Below are positions 24,791 through 35,012 of a stretch of 64,000 bases of DNA, in pieces. The position numbers were made by a program, and so were the translations under genes. This stretch comes from JANNXQ01 sp031425095 (lineage in GTDB: Bacteria > Verrucomicrobiota > Verrucomicrobiia > Chthoniobacterales > Chthoniobacteraceae): positions 5,235 through 69,234 of the forward strand of contig JANPIS010000413.1 in the NCBI GenBank assembly GCA_031425095.1, given 5' to 3'. Under the pieces are notes generated by a model. It did no database searches, was not told the DNA's origin, and saw nothing but the letters and a program-made list of their open reading frames with translations. The first letter of the stretch is position 1. Every line of letters starts with the position of its first letter.

Positions 24791-27700
24791 CTACCCGACT
24801 TTTACTGTGCCGGCTTTTGCACGCTTCAGGCGGACGGTTTGCTGCGGAGCTTCGTCGAGTGACTCGCTGGCCTGCTCCGCGCCCTCGTCGAGTTTGGCAG
24901 ATGCCTGGTTCTTGGTAATGTCGAGAGCTTCCACGATCTCCTGCTGTCGGTTCGCGGCCGCCGTCAGCTTTTCCTCATGCTCGAAGGGGTGGACGAGTTG
25001 CCTGGTGAGGTCTTGGGTTTGTTTGTCACACTGTTTGAGATCGGCTTCGCGCTGGCGGAGACGGTCCTCCATACTTTCCAAGGCGTGTTCGATGGAGGCG
25101 ATGGTGCCAACGGGACTGTCGCTTACGTTTGCTTTGTATTCGTGCTTCCCTTGGATGAGGAGATTTGCCCGTTCATCGAAGCGATGCAACGAAATGGGGA
25201 AGCCGCCGATCTCGCCGATGGCGTTGGTGGATTGGAAGGGCTTCAGCGCGGCGGCGAGGAAGACGAGGGCCCGTCCGGCTTTCACGCGGTCGGTGAAAAT
25301 CTCCTTTTGCACCGTCATGGTGAATTGGTCGCCGCGTGTATTGGTCCGGGTGCGCAGGTCTTCGCGAATGCTGGCGATGTCGCGCTCGGAACTTTGAATG
25401 CTGTCGCCCAAAGTTTTTAGCCGGTAGCGCATTTGGTAGAGGCTTTCGGTGTGTTGCTTCTTCAAACGGGTGAGACGCATGACTTCGGCATCGACATGCG
25501 CCTTCTCGATGACGAGCGGATTGCCGGACGCGATGGCCTTGACCTCGGCATAGGTGAGCGCGGCGGCGTCCACGTCCTCGGCGCGGCGCACGGTTGCGTC
25601 GCCGTTCATCACTTGCGCAATGAAGCGGCACTTCGTCTCCAAGGTCTGCCACATGTAGGCGTCGAAACTGCCTTCGGTCACGTAGCGGAAGACCTTCACG
25701 TATTCGTTTTCATTTCCCTGGCGGAGAATGCGGCCGTCCCGCTGCTCGATGTCGGCGGGCCGCCACGGCGCATCGAGATGGTGCAGTGCGACAAGCCGTT
25801 TCTGCACGTTAGTGCCTTCGCCCATCTTGGGGGTGCTGCCGAGGAGCACGCGTACTTTTCCTTCGCGCACGTTCTTGAAGAGAGAGGCCTTGGCGGCGTC
25901 ATCGTCGAAATCCTGAATGAAGGCGATGTCATCGCTGGGAATCCCGCGGGCGAGCAGCTTTTCCCGCACGTCGTCATACACGGAGAAGCACCGGCCTCCG
26001 CCCTGGGGCGTGGACATGTCGCAGAAGACGAGCTGCGCGCCTGTCGTCTCCGCCGAGTCGAGCCAGACTTGATAAATCTTCTCCACCGCCTGATTGGTCT
26101 TTGAATCCGGGTTGTCGCGGACGTGTGGGAGGACGAGGCGGAGATCGAGTGCGGCCTTCCGGCCTTCGGTGGTGATCTTGAGCATGTTGTCGTCGCGCGG
26201 ATCGACTTTGCCGCTCTTAATCTTCTCGGTGCGCTTCACGAGTTGATCGACGAAGCGCTTCAACTCCGGGCTGCACGGTGCGTTCACGGTGATGGGTCCG
26301 CCTTGCTCCATCTTCGGCACTGGCAGCTTGAGCATCTCCGCCGTCTGCACATCGGCGACCTGGCGGAACTGCTGCATCAGTTCCGGCACATTGACGAACC
26401 GCGCGAAGCGGCTTTGCAGCCGGTAGCCGCTCCCATCCGGGCTGAGTTCCATCGCCGTCACGGTCTCGCCAAAGGTGCCCGCCCACGAATCGAAATGTTG
26501 GAGCTGGTTCCGTCTCAGCGTGCTCATCTGTAAGTAACGCTGCATCGTGAACATTTCCGCCATCGTGTTGGAGATCGGCGTGCCAGTGGCGAAGACCACG
26601 CCGCCGCCTCGGTTCTTCTCCTGAATGTGCTGGACCTTGAGAAATAGGTCGAACGCGCGTTCGGAAGCAGTCTGTGGCAGGCCCGCCACGCGCGTCATCT
26701 TCGTGAGGTAGAAGAGGTTCTTGAACTTGTGCGCCTCGTCGATGAAGAGCCGGTCGATTCCGAGTTCCTCAAACGTCAGCGTGTTGTCCTTCTTCTCGTC
26801 CGCGGCAAGCGATTCGAGTTTGGTCTTGAGCCGTTTCTTCACTCGCTCCAGTTCTTTCACGATTCGCGAGCCTCGCTCGCCCCTCTTTTCGCGGATGGCC
26901 CGCTCGATCTCGTAGATCTGTTCGTCGATGAAGGCGCGCCGTGTCTCCACCGAGACGGGAATCTTCTCGAAGCTGGAGTGCGTGACGATGACGCCATCCC
27001 AATTCCCCGTGGCGATGCGGCTGAACAGGCGCGCCCGCTTCGACGCCTCGAAGTCATCTTTACCGGCTACCAGAATGTTTGCGGCGGGATACAGCGTGAG
27101 CAGTTCGGTTGAGAACTGTGCCAGCATGTGGTTCGGGACGACGAACATCGGTTTCCTCGCCAGTCCGAGCCGCTTTAACTCAATCCCTGCCGCGACCATG
27201 GTGTAAGTCTTGCCCGCACCAACGGCGTGCGCGAGGAGTGTGTTGTCAGTCTGCACGATGCGCCAAATCGCGTTTTTCTGATGCGGTCGGAGCGTAATCT
27301 CCGGGTTGCTCGTCGGAAGGGTGAGATGACTCCCGTAGAAGACGCGGAGCCGCACGCTGTTGAACTCGTCATTGTATTTGCGGCAAAGCCGTTCGCGCCG
27401 CGCATCGTCCTCCCAAATCCACGACTTAAAGCGCTCCTTGATCTTCTCCATCTTGTCCCGCGCCGCCTCGGTCTGCTGGGGATTGATGATCGGCGCGTCG
27501 GTTTTCGCGTCGGTGTCATAGACCGTGGGCGTTTTGAGATCAAGCGCGTCCTGGATCAGTTCTATGGCGGAATAGCGGGCCGTGCCCCACTCGGCGGTGT
27601 TCGCGACGGTGGCCCGCGCTCCGTAGTCGCCGCGGATGAACCAAGTCCCCACCGCCGCCGCGTGTGAAACAGTCACGCCCTCCGTGCCAAGCAACGCTTG

Positions 27701-29940
27701 GGAAAAAGCCTCCACATCTGCCGGTGGAATCCACACCGCGCCAAGCCGCGAGTCGATCTCCGAAGGCGTCAAGTCCGCGGGCTGCACCGCCTCCAATGCC
27801 GTGACATTCTCGTGATAAGCCGCATCGGTAGCCGCGGCAGCCCGCGCATCTCGCAGCTTTGTCCGCACGTCGTCGGAGAGATATTGATCGTAAGTCTCCC
27901 ACTGCTCATTCTGCGGATTGCGGTAAAGGAGACCTTTCAACTCCGGCAGGAATTTCTCCGCCGGTTGGCCCAGCAGTGCTTCCATGCGGTTGAGGTCCAC
28001 CCTCCCGAGTTCATTGAGGACGAGGATGAGAGCATCTTTAGCCGTTTCCGCTGCCTGCGGAGCCTCGGGTTGCTGGATGGTGCGCTCGCGGAAGATCGCG
28101 GTCTTCTCCGCGCGCTTCGTCTCTTCGTTGTAGTCTTCCAGCGAGCAGAGCAGTGGATACTCGGGATCACCGCGAAAGGCGCGGCGGTTGGCGCGATCGT
28201 TGATCGCTCCGAAACGCGCGACAAAGTGGTCGTAGTGAAGGTTGAGTAGCCGCCGCCCACGGACAATCGCATCGTAGTCGGGTTCCTGAAGTTGGCTGCG
28301 AATCACTTCGCGCACGGCATCGCGCACCTTGATGAGACCACGGATGCGCCGTGCCGTTTCGTCCGGCAGGTTCGTCACCGGCGTGAGCGTCGGGCCGGTG
28401 CGAATCGCGATGACGCCATCATGAAGTGTGAAGGCATTTTCCTTCACGTAGTTCGGGGCAAGAATCTCCACCGGCGCGACCGCACGCAAGTTGGTCGCCT
28501 CTTCGGGCATTTGGTAAATCCCCTGCGGTAGCGCCGCGACCGCAACGCGCAGGGCATCGGCCAGCTCGCGACCGTCGGGAATCAGCGCCGCCTCGTTCCC
28601 GCGATACATCTTCCCCTCCTCGGTGATCGTCCCGAGCATCATGTACGGATTCGCGGCGAAGTATTCGTTGATCTTGAAGGCCACTCCTTCTGCGTTGACG
28701 TGCTCCGCGAGGTTCAACCAGGCGGGGACGGACGGCCTTTGCCCGGTCGCAAGCTTGCGAAGGAATACTATGTCCGCCGTCACCTTGGTATTGGCATTCT
28801 GCATGAAAGCGGTATTCGGCAAACGGATGGCACCGACAAAGGCAGCGCGTTCGTGGAGGTAGTCACGAAGACTGGAGTTGACCTTATCGAGTGTGCCCTT
28901 GGACGTGATGAAGACCATCAAGCCCCCCGGTTTCACTTTCTCCATCCCTTTGGCGAAGAAGTAATCGTGAACCAAAAATTCCGCTCATCGAATTGCGGAT
29001 CGACGACTTTGTAATCGCCGAAGGGGACGTTCGAGATGGCAAGATCGAAGGCATTATCGACCAGCGCCGCGTTCTCAAATCCCTGCGCGCGCATGTCGGC
29101 ATCGGGATACAGCTTGCGCGCGATGTTCGCCGTGAGCGGATCGAGTTCGATCCCTGTAAGCCGAGAGCGTGCGCTCATTTCCGGCGGCATCAGCCCGAAG
29201 AAATGGCCGATGCCCGTTGCCGGCTCCAACACGCGGCCATGCTTGAAGCCGAGTCGCTGCACCGCGTCGTAGATCGCGCTGACGACGACCGGCGCGGTGT
29301 AGTGGGCATTGAGCGTCGAGGCGCGTGCAGCCTCGTATTCCTCTGGCGTCAGCAGCGCCTTGAGCCGCTCGCGCTCTGGCTGCCATTCGGGAGCCTCGTG
29401 CCAGGCAAAGACCTGCGGAATGCCGCCCCATCCGACGTATTTCACCAACACCCGCTTCTCCGCGTCGGTCGCCTCTCGCCCTTCCCCGTCGAGCCTTTGG
29501 ACCAACTCAATGGCCGCAAAGTTGTCGCGGCACTTCTGCTTGAGCGAACCTTCGCCGACTCGATCTTCCGCTCGGATGCGGTAGTTCCCAGCGTTTAGAC
29601 GCTCTGGCTGTCTTCCGCTGGAAGGAGAATATATTTCTCGCGGATCAACTCCCACGCCGCCGTCTCCGCCTGCTGCGGCGTCAGGTGCATTTCCGTCTCC
29701 AGTTTGCGCGTCAGCGTTTCCATTTCGTCGAGCGTCGTCTCCTGCGCCTCGAAGAGCGCTGCCATCAACGTCCCCGTCGCTTCCATCTCGCGCACCATTG
29801 CGGGGAGGAACTCCCGCCAGTGATTCTCGGCCATCAGTCCGTACTGCATCAGCTGGATTGGTGGTGTGCCCATGATTGGAGGCGAAGTCAAAGAGGTTGA
29901 GTTGGTCCTTGGGAGAGACCTTACCCTTGCGCTTGAGCAT
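24791..29940 (-). pseudogene. Giant DNA methylase-SNF2 helicase gene, frameshifted
   Basis: Two frames (29940-28933 and about 28975-24791) make one protein of roughly 1,715 residues if one A is added to the A5 run at 28974-28978. The methylase part has motif I VLEPATGIGHFF near residue 237 and the catalytic NVPF near 305. The helicase part has Walker A AHAVGAGKTYTM near 903, the DEAH box in LFIDEAHKFKNL near 1067, and motif VI EQRDGRILRQGNE near 1402, then a coiled-coil tail. Such methylase-helicases are carried by conjugative plasmids and ICEs and resemble the P1 antirestriction protein DarB. The rest of the gene is intact, so the break is either very recent or an error in the sequence. Confidence 0.8.
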
Positions 29941-29946
29941 GCGGCG

Positions 29947-30192
29947 TCAAGGCGTTGCTGGGTTGAGGGCCAGTTTCGGCACGACCCGACAGGTCGTGTC
30001 TCGGGCTTCGTCAGCGAAACGGCACGCAATTGCCGCGATATGCACGGAATCCCGGCTGTAGGTTGGATGATCGTCGAAGTATTGACGCACCCGGTCTTCG
30101 ATTCCTGGTTGGGCCAGAGCGCGCACTCCCGCCCGTAAGGCCGCCATGAATACTGCGCAGTCGTTATGTCGGTGAGTGTCGTTGCGAAACAT
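29947..30192 (-). CDS. Small hypothetical protein ahead of the helicase gene
   Basis: 81 residues, ending six bases before the methylase-helicase start on the same strand, as an operon partner would. It has a helical N-terminal half (FMAALRAGVRALAQPGIED), then VRQYFDDHPTYSRDSVHIAA. No family recognised. An overlapping frame on the same strand (29595-30269) was judged a shadow. Confidence 0.4.
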   Translation of the reverse strand: MFRNDTHRHNDCAVFMAALRAGVRALAQPGIEDRVRQYFDDHPTYSRDSVHIAAIACRFADEARDTTCRVVPKLALNPATP

Positions 30193-30234
30193 TTACCGAC
30201 TCTGCGGCAAAGCGACCGCGCGGGTGCTCCGTAG

Positions 30235-30446
30235 TCAGCGCAGGCTGTCGTCCGCCGGCTCGTCGGCACGATCGGTGAAGCGACCGCTCAAAAACTTACC
30301 CACGGCATCTCGGGCGGGACCGCGAATTACGCCGCAAGAGCAACGGAGTCACTACTCCTCGCCTAGGCCTCGCCGATGCCGAAGCCGAGACGCTCCGGCG
30401 GGAGTTCAGCGAGTTGGTGCAACGCCACTCGCGCTGGGGATTCTAA
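30235..30446 (+). other. Remnants of coding sequence in two frames
   Basis: One frame reads VVRRLVGTIGEATAQKLTHG up to a stop at 30364-30366. Another reads GLADAEAETLRREFSELVQR and ends at 30444-30446. Both have protein-like composition but no start. They may be pieces of a truncated gene at the edge of the mobile region. No family was recognised. Confidence 0.25.
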
Positions 30447-30449
30447 CGC

Positions 30450-30938
30450 GCCTGCGTTTTTTTGGAGGGCGAGGGGCGCCTGCTCCGGGCCAGGGGAGGG
30501 ACCGGGCCGTAAAGAAGTTCCCCGCCGGCCATCGCTGACCGCAGCAAGAGCGCGCCGCGGCTCATGTCTCCGCGACCCGCGAACTACAGAGGAAAGCGCA
30601 GTCGCTCCCCGAAGATCGGCAGGAGCGTGTCGAGGTAATTTCCGGTCGCCACACTCCCCAGCAAGACGATCTCCGCGGGCGAGTAAGCGAGGATTCCCGT
30701 GGTGAGTTTTAACGGTTCGGTGAAACGCGGCTCCGCGGAATCCACAGGCACGCCGGCAAGTTCTTCAAGATCGCGCAAGCCCACCAGCGTGTCGGGCGTG
30801 ACGAGTCCCCGGCTCGGCGTGATGATGAAGACGCCGGCCAATCCCTCGGGTGGCGCGGCAAAGCGACGGGCGTAGGTGAGCTTGCCGCGGAAATAAAGAC
30901 CGCTGCAGAAGGCGAAGACATCCCCCAAAGCCGCGGCT
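30450..30938 (-). pseudogene. Decayed partial copy of the 33432-34031 gene
   Basis: The sequence matches 33436-33924 along its whole length. It lacks the first third of the gene; similarity stops at about 30938 in GCCGCGGC. It has a premature stop after RLRFPL (TAG where the intact copy has GAG), and frame damage beyond that. The remaining frame starts MGDVFAFCSGLYFRGKLTYA. It is the product of a partial duplication and has since decayed. Confidence 0.8.
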
Positions 30939-31127
30939 CTCCGGCAAAAAGTTCAACGAACTGGTGAATACGCGGCGGCGCTAGCGCCGCAGTGTCTCCG
31001 CCGCCGCCCATTACCGCCCGCAGACGCGAAGACTGCTCAAGGAGAATCGCCTTGCTCCGATATAAGCAATCGGGCACAAAGATGTCCCTTACACTCTGTC
31101 CGGCGCTTCCTCGCACGTCTCAGAATC

Positions 31128-31592
31128 ATGAGCCCACCAGTCACCGATTGGGGCATTGCCACCGTAGCCGATACATCGGCGCCAGGTTGCGACCTGGTCC
31201 GTGAGTGGTTGCGCGAGCACAACTGGACGGTCAATCCAGCTTTCATGGAGCAGCTTCAGCAGCCGGAGCATCAGCTTCGGCCGCTGGTCCTGCTCGCGAC
31301 CGCCGAGGCGTGCGTCCTGGGTGGCCTCTTTGCCGAGACCCAGTTGGCGTGGCTTCGCATTTCCGTCATGTCTGTTCACCCGGAGTGGCGTTCGCAAGGG
31401 ATCGGTGGGGCGCTGCTGGCCGAGGCGGAGCGGCAGGCCCTCGCACGCGGCTGCAAGTATGCCTGCGTGGACACAATGCAGTATCAGGCGCCACGCTTTT
31501 ACCTCTCGCACGGCTTCAAGACCGTCGGTGAGATTTCCGACTGGGATTCGCGTGGCCACAGTAAGCTCTATCTCTCCAAACGGCTCCGATGA
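31128..31592 (+). CDS. GNAT-family N-acetyltransferase
   Basis: 154 residues. The acetyl-CoA loop is in VMSVHPEWRSQGIGGALLAE (about residues 81-100), and the end reads YLSHGFKTVGEISDWDSRGH, as in small GNAT proteins. Substrate unknown. The stop overlaps the DUF5069 gene start by ATGA, so the two are probably translated together. Confidence 0.85.
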   Translation: MSPPVTDWGIATVADTSAPGCDLVREWLREHNWTVNPAFMEQLQQPEHQLRPLVLLATAEACVLGGLFAETQLAWLRISVMSVHPEWRSQGIGGALLAEAERQALARGCKYACVDTMQYQAPRFYLSHGFKTVGEISDWDSRGHSKLYLSKRLR

Positions 31593-32083
31593 ACCGACCG
31601 GAAGCGCTCCGTGAAACCCAAAGACCAGCAATGAAGTTTCAAGGACTCAAAGGCTGTTACGAAAAGACCCGCGGACTGTTCTATTTCGCCCGCATGTGTT
31701 CGAAGATTCGGCTGCACGCGAACGGCGAACTCCCGGGGGATTACCATGCAATGCTTGGACAGGGGTTCGACGGACGCACCTGCCGCTATCTGGCAGTCCG
31801 CTACGAGGACGCCAGGGCGCAAGTGCTCGCCGGCAAGAACGACGAGGAGGTGCTCGACTGGTGCATGACGAATGGCCGCCGCCTCACGGACGAGGAGGTG
31901 CTCATCTACAACAGCTTTATGAGCAAGCGCGGTTGGCGGGACGACGAGACCGACGGATATATCCCTGACATGATCCGGCAATACGGTTTGAAGGACGACG
32001 GCTGCGTGATCACCGACTTCGACCTGATCGAGATGGACGAAGGTCGCTGGTATCCCGACATGTGGAGGGACGCATGGAGGTAA
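31589..32083 (+). CDS. DUF5069 protein
   Basis: 164 residues from the overlapping ATG at 31589, or 150 from the ATG at 31631. The second start (MKFQGLKGCYEK) fits the usual family beginning better, but the ATGA overlap favours the first. Family-like parts are LFYFARMCSKIRLHANGELP and DDETDGYIPDMIRQYGL. DUF5069 proteins are small soluble proteins of unknown function common in Verrucomicrobiota and Planctomycetota. Confidence 0.75.
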   Translation: MNRPEALRETQRPAMKFQGLKGCYEKTRGLFYFARMCSKIRLHANGELPGDYHAMLGQGFDGRTCRYLAVRYEDARAQVLAGKNDEEVLDWCMTNGRRLTDEEVLIYNSFMSKRGWRDDETDGYIPDMIRQYGLKDDGCVITDFDLIEMDEGRWYPDMWRDAWR

Positions 32084-32153
32084 TTTCGCTATGAAAGTAA
32101 CGCCTAACCGTTTCCCCGCTGGTGCTCTCATCGCCACGATCGAAAGACTGATT

Positions 32154-32645
32154 ATGAAACCCGCTCTCCTCCTCATTCTCACGACCATGCTTCCGTTCAT
32201 GATGCGCGCAGACGATAAACAAGCCACGGGCGACGCGAAAGCCGGTGCCATCGCCCAGGAAGGCGTCTGGAAGCCAATCGCCGCCATCCTTGGGGGTGCG
32301 CGGCTGCCGGAGCCCGCCCTCAAAGCCATCACGCTGAGAATCACCGGCGGGAATTATGAAGTCACCATCGAAGGGGAAAGAGAGCCGGACAAAGGGACTT
32401 GCACGCTCGACACGACCACCAGTCCCAAGCGCATGACCATCAAGAGCACGGCCGGCCCCAACCACGGCAAGACCTTTCTTGCCATCTACGAGATGAAGGA
32501 CGCCGTATCGATGCGGGTCTGCTATGACCTGTCGGGCATGGAGTTACCGAAAGAATTAAAGGCACCGAAAGGGACTTCCCTTTATCTCGTCGGTTACCGG
32601 AGGCAGATCGGGCAGCCAGCGGAGAAGACAGCGCCAAAGCAATGA
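32154..32645 (+). CDS. Secreted TIGR03067-type protein
   Basis: 163 residues from the ATG at 32154. It has a signal peptide (MKPALLLILTTMLPFMMRA). The mature protein follows the TIGR03067 pattern: EGVWKPIAAILGGARLPEPA, then ITGGNYEVTIEGEREPDKGT, TIKSTAGPNHGKTFLAIYEM and MRVCYDLSG. This lipocalin-like domain is abundant in planctomycetes and related soil bacteria. No function is known. The longer upstream start was rejected because of the clear signal peptide. Confidence 0.8.
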   Translation: MKPALLLILTTMLPFMMRADDKQATGDAKAGAIAQEGVWKPIAAILGGARLPEPALKAITLRITGGNYEVTIEGEREPDKGTCTLDTTTSPKRMTIKSTAGPNHGKTFLAIYEMKDAVSMRVCYDLSGMELPKELKAPKGTSLYLVGYRRQIGQPAEKTAPKQ

Positions 32646-32802
32646 GCGCGGATACGGGTGACCACGCGCAACTGCGAACTGCTCCGTGCGTCATGGCCCA
32701 TGCTCCTCCCACCTGCGCCCCCGCCGCCTTTCCGCATCGGCCGCGCCGCCCTCCGCAGTTGTTGAGCTTGGGGGTGTTCGGCGCCTCAGGGCTTCACGCG
32801 GC

Positions 32803-33360
32803 ATGACGACCACCATTTGTACGGAACGGTTGGAATTGATCCCCCTTCTTCCTCCATTCCTGCAGGCCGTCCTTACGCATGACCTCACAAAGGCGGAGCG
32901 ATTACTGGGGTTGTCGCTCCCGGACGGTTTGCTGGCTTCCACCGATGTCATGGCCCTGCGGCTTCAGCAACTGCAAGCGGAGGCGACGTTCCAGCCATGG
33001 TCCTTGCGGGCGATGGCGCTCCGCGACCGGCGTGTAATGGTCGGCCACATAGGGTTCCACACGGCCCCCGGAGCAGAGTATTTTCGGCCTTATGCTCCGG
33101 GAGGTGTGGAGTTTGGATTCACGGTGTATCCGCCTTTTCGGCGTCAGGGTTACGCCCGCGAAGCTTCGCGGGCGCTGATGGGCTGGGCGCATCAGGTTCA
33201 CGGTGTGACGAGATTTGTGCTGAGTATCCGGCCGGACAATACCGCCCCTCAAGCTCTCGCCGCCGGGCTTGGTTTTGTGCGCATCGGCTCTCACATCGAC
33301 GAGGTGGATGGTCTTGAAGACATTCTTGAGCACAGACTTTGCAATGATCACGTGGCCTAA
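32803..33360 (+). CDS. GNAT-family N-acetyltransferase (RimJ/RimL type)
   Basis: 185 residues from the ATG at 32803. It begins TERLELIPLLPPF, typical of RimJ/RimL-type acetyltransferases. The acetyl-CoA site is FRRQGYAREASRALMGWA and the end is FVLSIRPDNTAPQALAAGLG. Substrate unknown. It lies in the 2.5-kb segment between the two copies of the duplicated gene. Confidence 0.82.
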   Translation: MTTTICTERLELIPLLPPFLQAVLTHDLTKAERLLGLSLPDGLLASTDVMALRLQQLQAEATFQPWSLRAMALRDRRVMVGHIGFHTAPGAEYFRPYAPGGVEFGFTVYPPFRRQGYAREASRALMGWAHQVHGVTRFVLSIRPDNTAPQALAAGLGFVRIGSHIDEVDGLEDILEHRLCNDHVA

Positions 33361-33431
33361 CCCGTCGCTGTCGCACTCTCACGACACGGCATTCATGAAT
33401 AAAACGGCGGGTCACCCATGCAGGCAGGTGG

Positions 33432-34031
33432 TTATGCCTGCGTTTTTTGGGCGGGCGAGGGGCCCCTGCTCCGGGCCAGGGGAGGCACCTGGCCGTACTG
33501 AAGTTCCCGCCCGGCCAGCGCGGATCGGAGCAGGAGCGCGCCGCGGCTCATGTCTCCGCGACCGGCAAACTCCAGAGGAAAGCGCAATTGCTCCCCAAAG
33601 ATCGGCAGGAGTGTGTCGAGATACTTGCCGGTCGCCACACTCCCCAGCAAGACGATCTCCGTGGGTGCGTCCGCGAGGGGTTCCGCGGTGAGTCTTAACG
33701 GTTCTGTGAAGCGCGGCTCGGCGGAATCCACGGGCACGTCGGCAAATTCCGCAAGGTCGCGCCAGCCGACCTGCGTGTCGGGGGTGACCAGGCCGCGGCT
33801 CGGCGTGATGATGAAGACGCCGGGCAATCCCTCGGGTGGCGTGGCAAAGCGACGGGCGTAGGTGAGCTTGCCGCGGAAATAGAGTCCGCTGCAGAACGCG
33901 AAGACATCGCCCAGAGCCGCGGCGCCGATTTGCACCTGCCGCGCGAGTTCAAATGTGGCCGTGGGCCGCGTGAGCAGAGCGGCGCGCTTCCCATCGGAGC
34001 GTGCGGGCGAGAGGAGAAAGACCCGCTTCAT
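33432..34031 (-). CDS. Conserved hypothetical protein next to NHEJ genes
   Basis: 199 residues from the ATG at 34031; upstream frame is discarded since it overlaps the polymerase gene. It begins MKRVFLLSPARSDGKRAALL and contains TFELARQVQIGAAALGDVFA and GLPGVFIITPSRGLVTPDT. No named family recognised, but it has a compact globular composition. It diverges from the LigD-type polymerase gene by 57 bases, which suggests shared control. A decayed partial copy is at 30450-30938. Confidence 0.7.
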   Translation of the reverse strand: MKRVFLLSPARSDGKRAALLTRPTATFELARQVQIGAAALGDVFAFCSGLYFRGKLTYARRFATPPEGLPGVFIITPSRGLVTPDTQVGWRDLAEFADVPVDSAEPRFTEPLRLTAEPLADAPTEIVLLGSVATGKYLDTLLPIFGEQLRFPLEFAGRGDMSRGALLLRSALAGRELQYGQVPPLARSRGPSPAQKTQA

Positions 34032-34088
34032 GGCCTTTCGATGCCGCCGGGAAGCCAGCGCGGTGCGATGCGAGAGAGACCACGCGCC

Positions 34089-35009
34089 ATGAGCAAGAAA
34101 TCTGAAATCGAAGTCGCCGGCAAAAAGCTCACGGTCTCGAATCTCGGCAAGGTGCTGTATCCCGAGTGCGGATTCACGAAAGGGCAGGTCATCGACTATT
34201 ACATACGCATTGCCCCGGTGCTTTTGCCGCATCTGAAGAACCGGCCCATCACCCTCAAGCGGTATCCCGACGGCGTGGAGGGTTTCTTCTTTTACGAGAA
34301 ACAGTGCCCCTCGCATCGGCCAGCCTGGGTGAAGACGACCGAGGTGCCCTCGCGCCGCGAGGAGGGAAAGATCGACTATTGCCTGATGAACGATCTGCCG
34401 GCGCTGGTGTGGGCGGCGAATCTGGCGGACTTGGAGTTGCACACCTTTCTGCACCGCGCGCCAGCCATCACGAAGCCGACCATGCTGGCCTTCGATCTCG
34501 ATCCCGGTGCGCCTGCGGACATGGTGCTCTGCTGCCGCGTGGGGCTGCGGCTGCGGGAGACTTTCGACGCCCTCGGGCTTCAGGCGTTTCCCAAGACCTC
34601 CGGTTCCAAAGGTCTCCAAATCTTCATCCCCCTCAACTCTGCGACGACCTACGAGAAGACCAAAGCCTTTGCGCACGCGGTCGCGCAAAAGATGGAACGC
34701 GAGCACCCGGGGGAGGTGGTGTCGCGAATGCAAAAGACGCTGCGCAAAGGCAAAGTGCTCATCGACTGGAGCCAAAACGGTGAACACAAGACGACGGTGA
34801 ACGTGTACTCGCTGCGCGCCAAACCGCACCCAACCATATCCACTCCGGTGACCTGGCAGGAGGTCGAGGCGGTCGTGAAGAAACGGAACGCCAGGCTTTT
34901 GGTCTTCGAGAGTGATGCGGTGCTGCGGAGAGTAGAGAAACACGGCGATCTGTTCGCGCCGGTCCTCACGCTCAAGCAGCGGCTCCCTTCTCTTCGCGCG
35001 TTGGAATAA
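34089..35009 (+). CDS. LigD-type polymerase/primase domain protein
   Basis: 306 residues from the ATG at 34089. This is a stand-alone LigD polymerase domain. Markers are KVLYPECGFTKGQVIDYYIR, RYPDGVEGFFFYEKQCPSH, the metal-binding LAFDLDPG (Asp136, Asp138), SGSKGLQIFIPL, and the KGKVLIDWSQN block with a further acid. It fills gaps during bacterial non-homologous end joining. The usual ligase and phosphoesterase domains are absent. The ligase gene converges on it with only three bases between the stops. No ku gene is in the window. Confidence 0.9.
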   Translation: MSKKSEIEVAGKKLTVSNLGKVLYPECGFTKGQVIDYYIRIAPVLLPHLKNRPITLKRYPDGVEGFFFYEKQCPSHRPAWVKTTEVPSRREEGKIDYCLMNDLPALVWAANLADLELHTFLHRAPAITKPTMLAFDLDPGAPADMVLCCRVGLRLRETFDALGLQAFPKTSGSKGLQIFIPLNSATTYEKTKAFAHAVAQKMEREHPGEVVSRMQKTLRKGKVLIDWSQNGEHKTTVNVYSLRAKPHPTISTPVTWQEVEAVVKKRNARLLVFESDAVLRRVEKHGDLFAPVLTLKQRLPSLRALE

Positions 35010-35012
35010 TCC

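Larger units (their letters stand above)
9851..30446. mobile_element. Putative eroded integrative/plasmid-derived element
   Basis: This is an inferred unit. Its left part has VirB2-, VirB3- and VirB4/TraC-like genes plus a AAA+ ATPase and small DNA-binding proteins. Its right part has a giant methylase-helicase typical of conjugative plasmids. A sulfur operon lies between them. No integrase, relaxase, coupling protein or clear direct-repeat ends were found. A chimeric gene at 24336-24761, gene fragments near 30235-30446 and the frameshifted helicase suggest decay. The true limits are unknown. Confidence 0.4.

Noticed and set aside
29595..30269. A 224-residue minus-strand frame
   Set aside because: It overlaps the start of the methylase-helicase and the small gene upstream in a different frame and lacks family likeness.
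30709..31116. A 135-residue minus-strand frame
   Set aside because: It partly covers the decayed duplicate in a wrong frame; the remaining part has no start signal or family.
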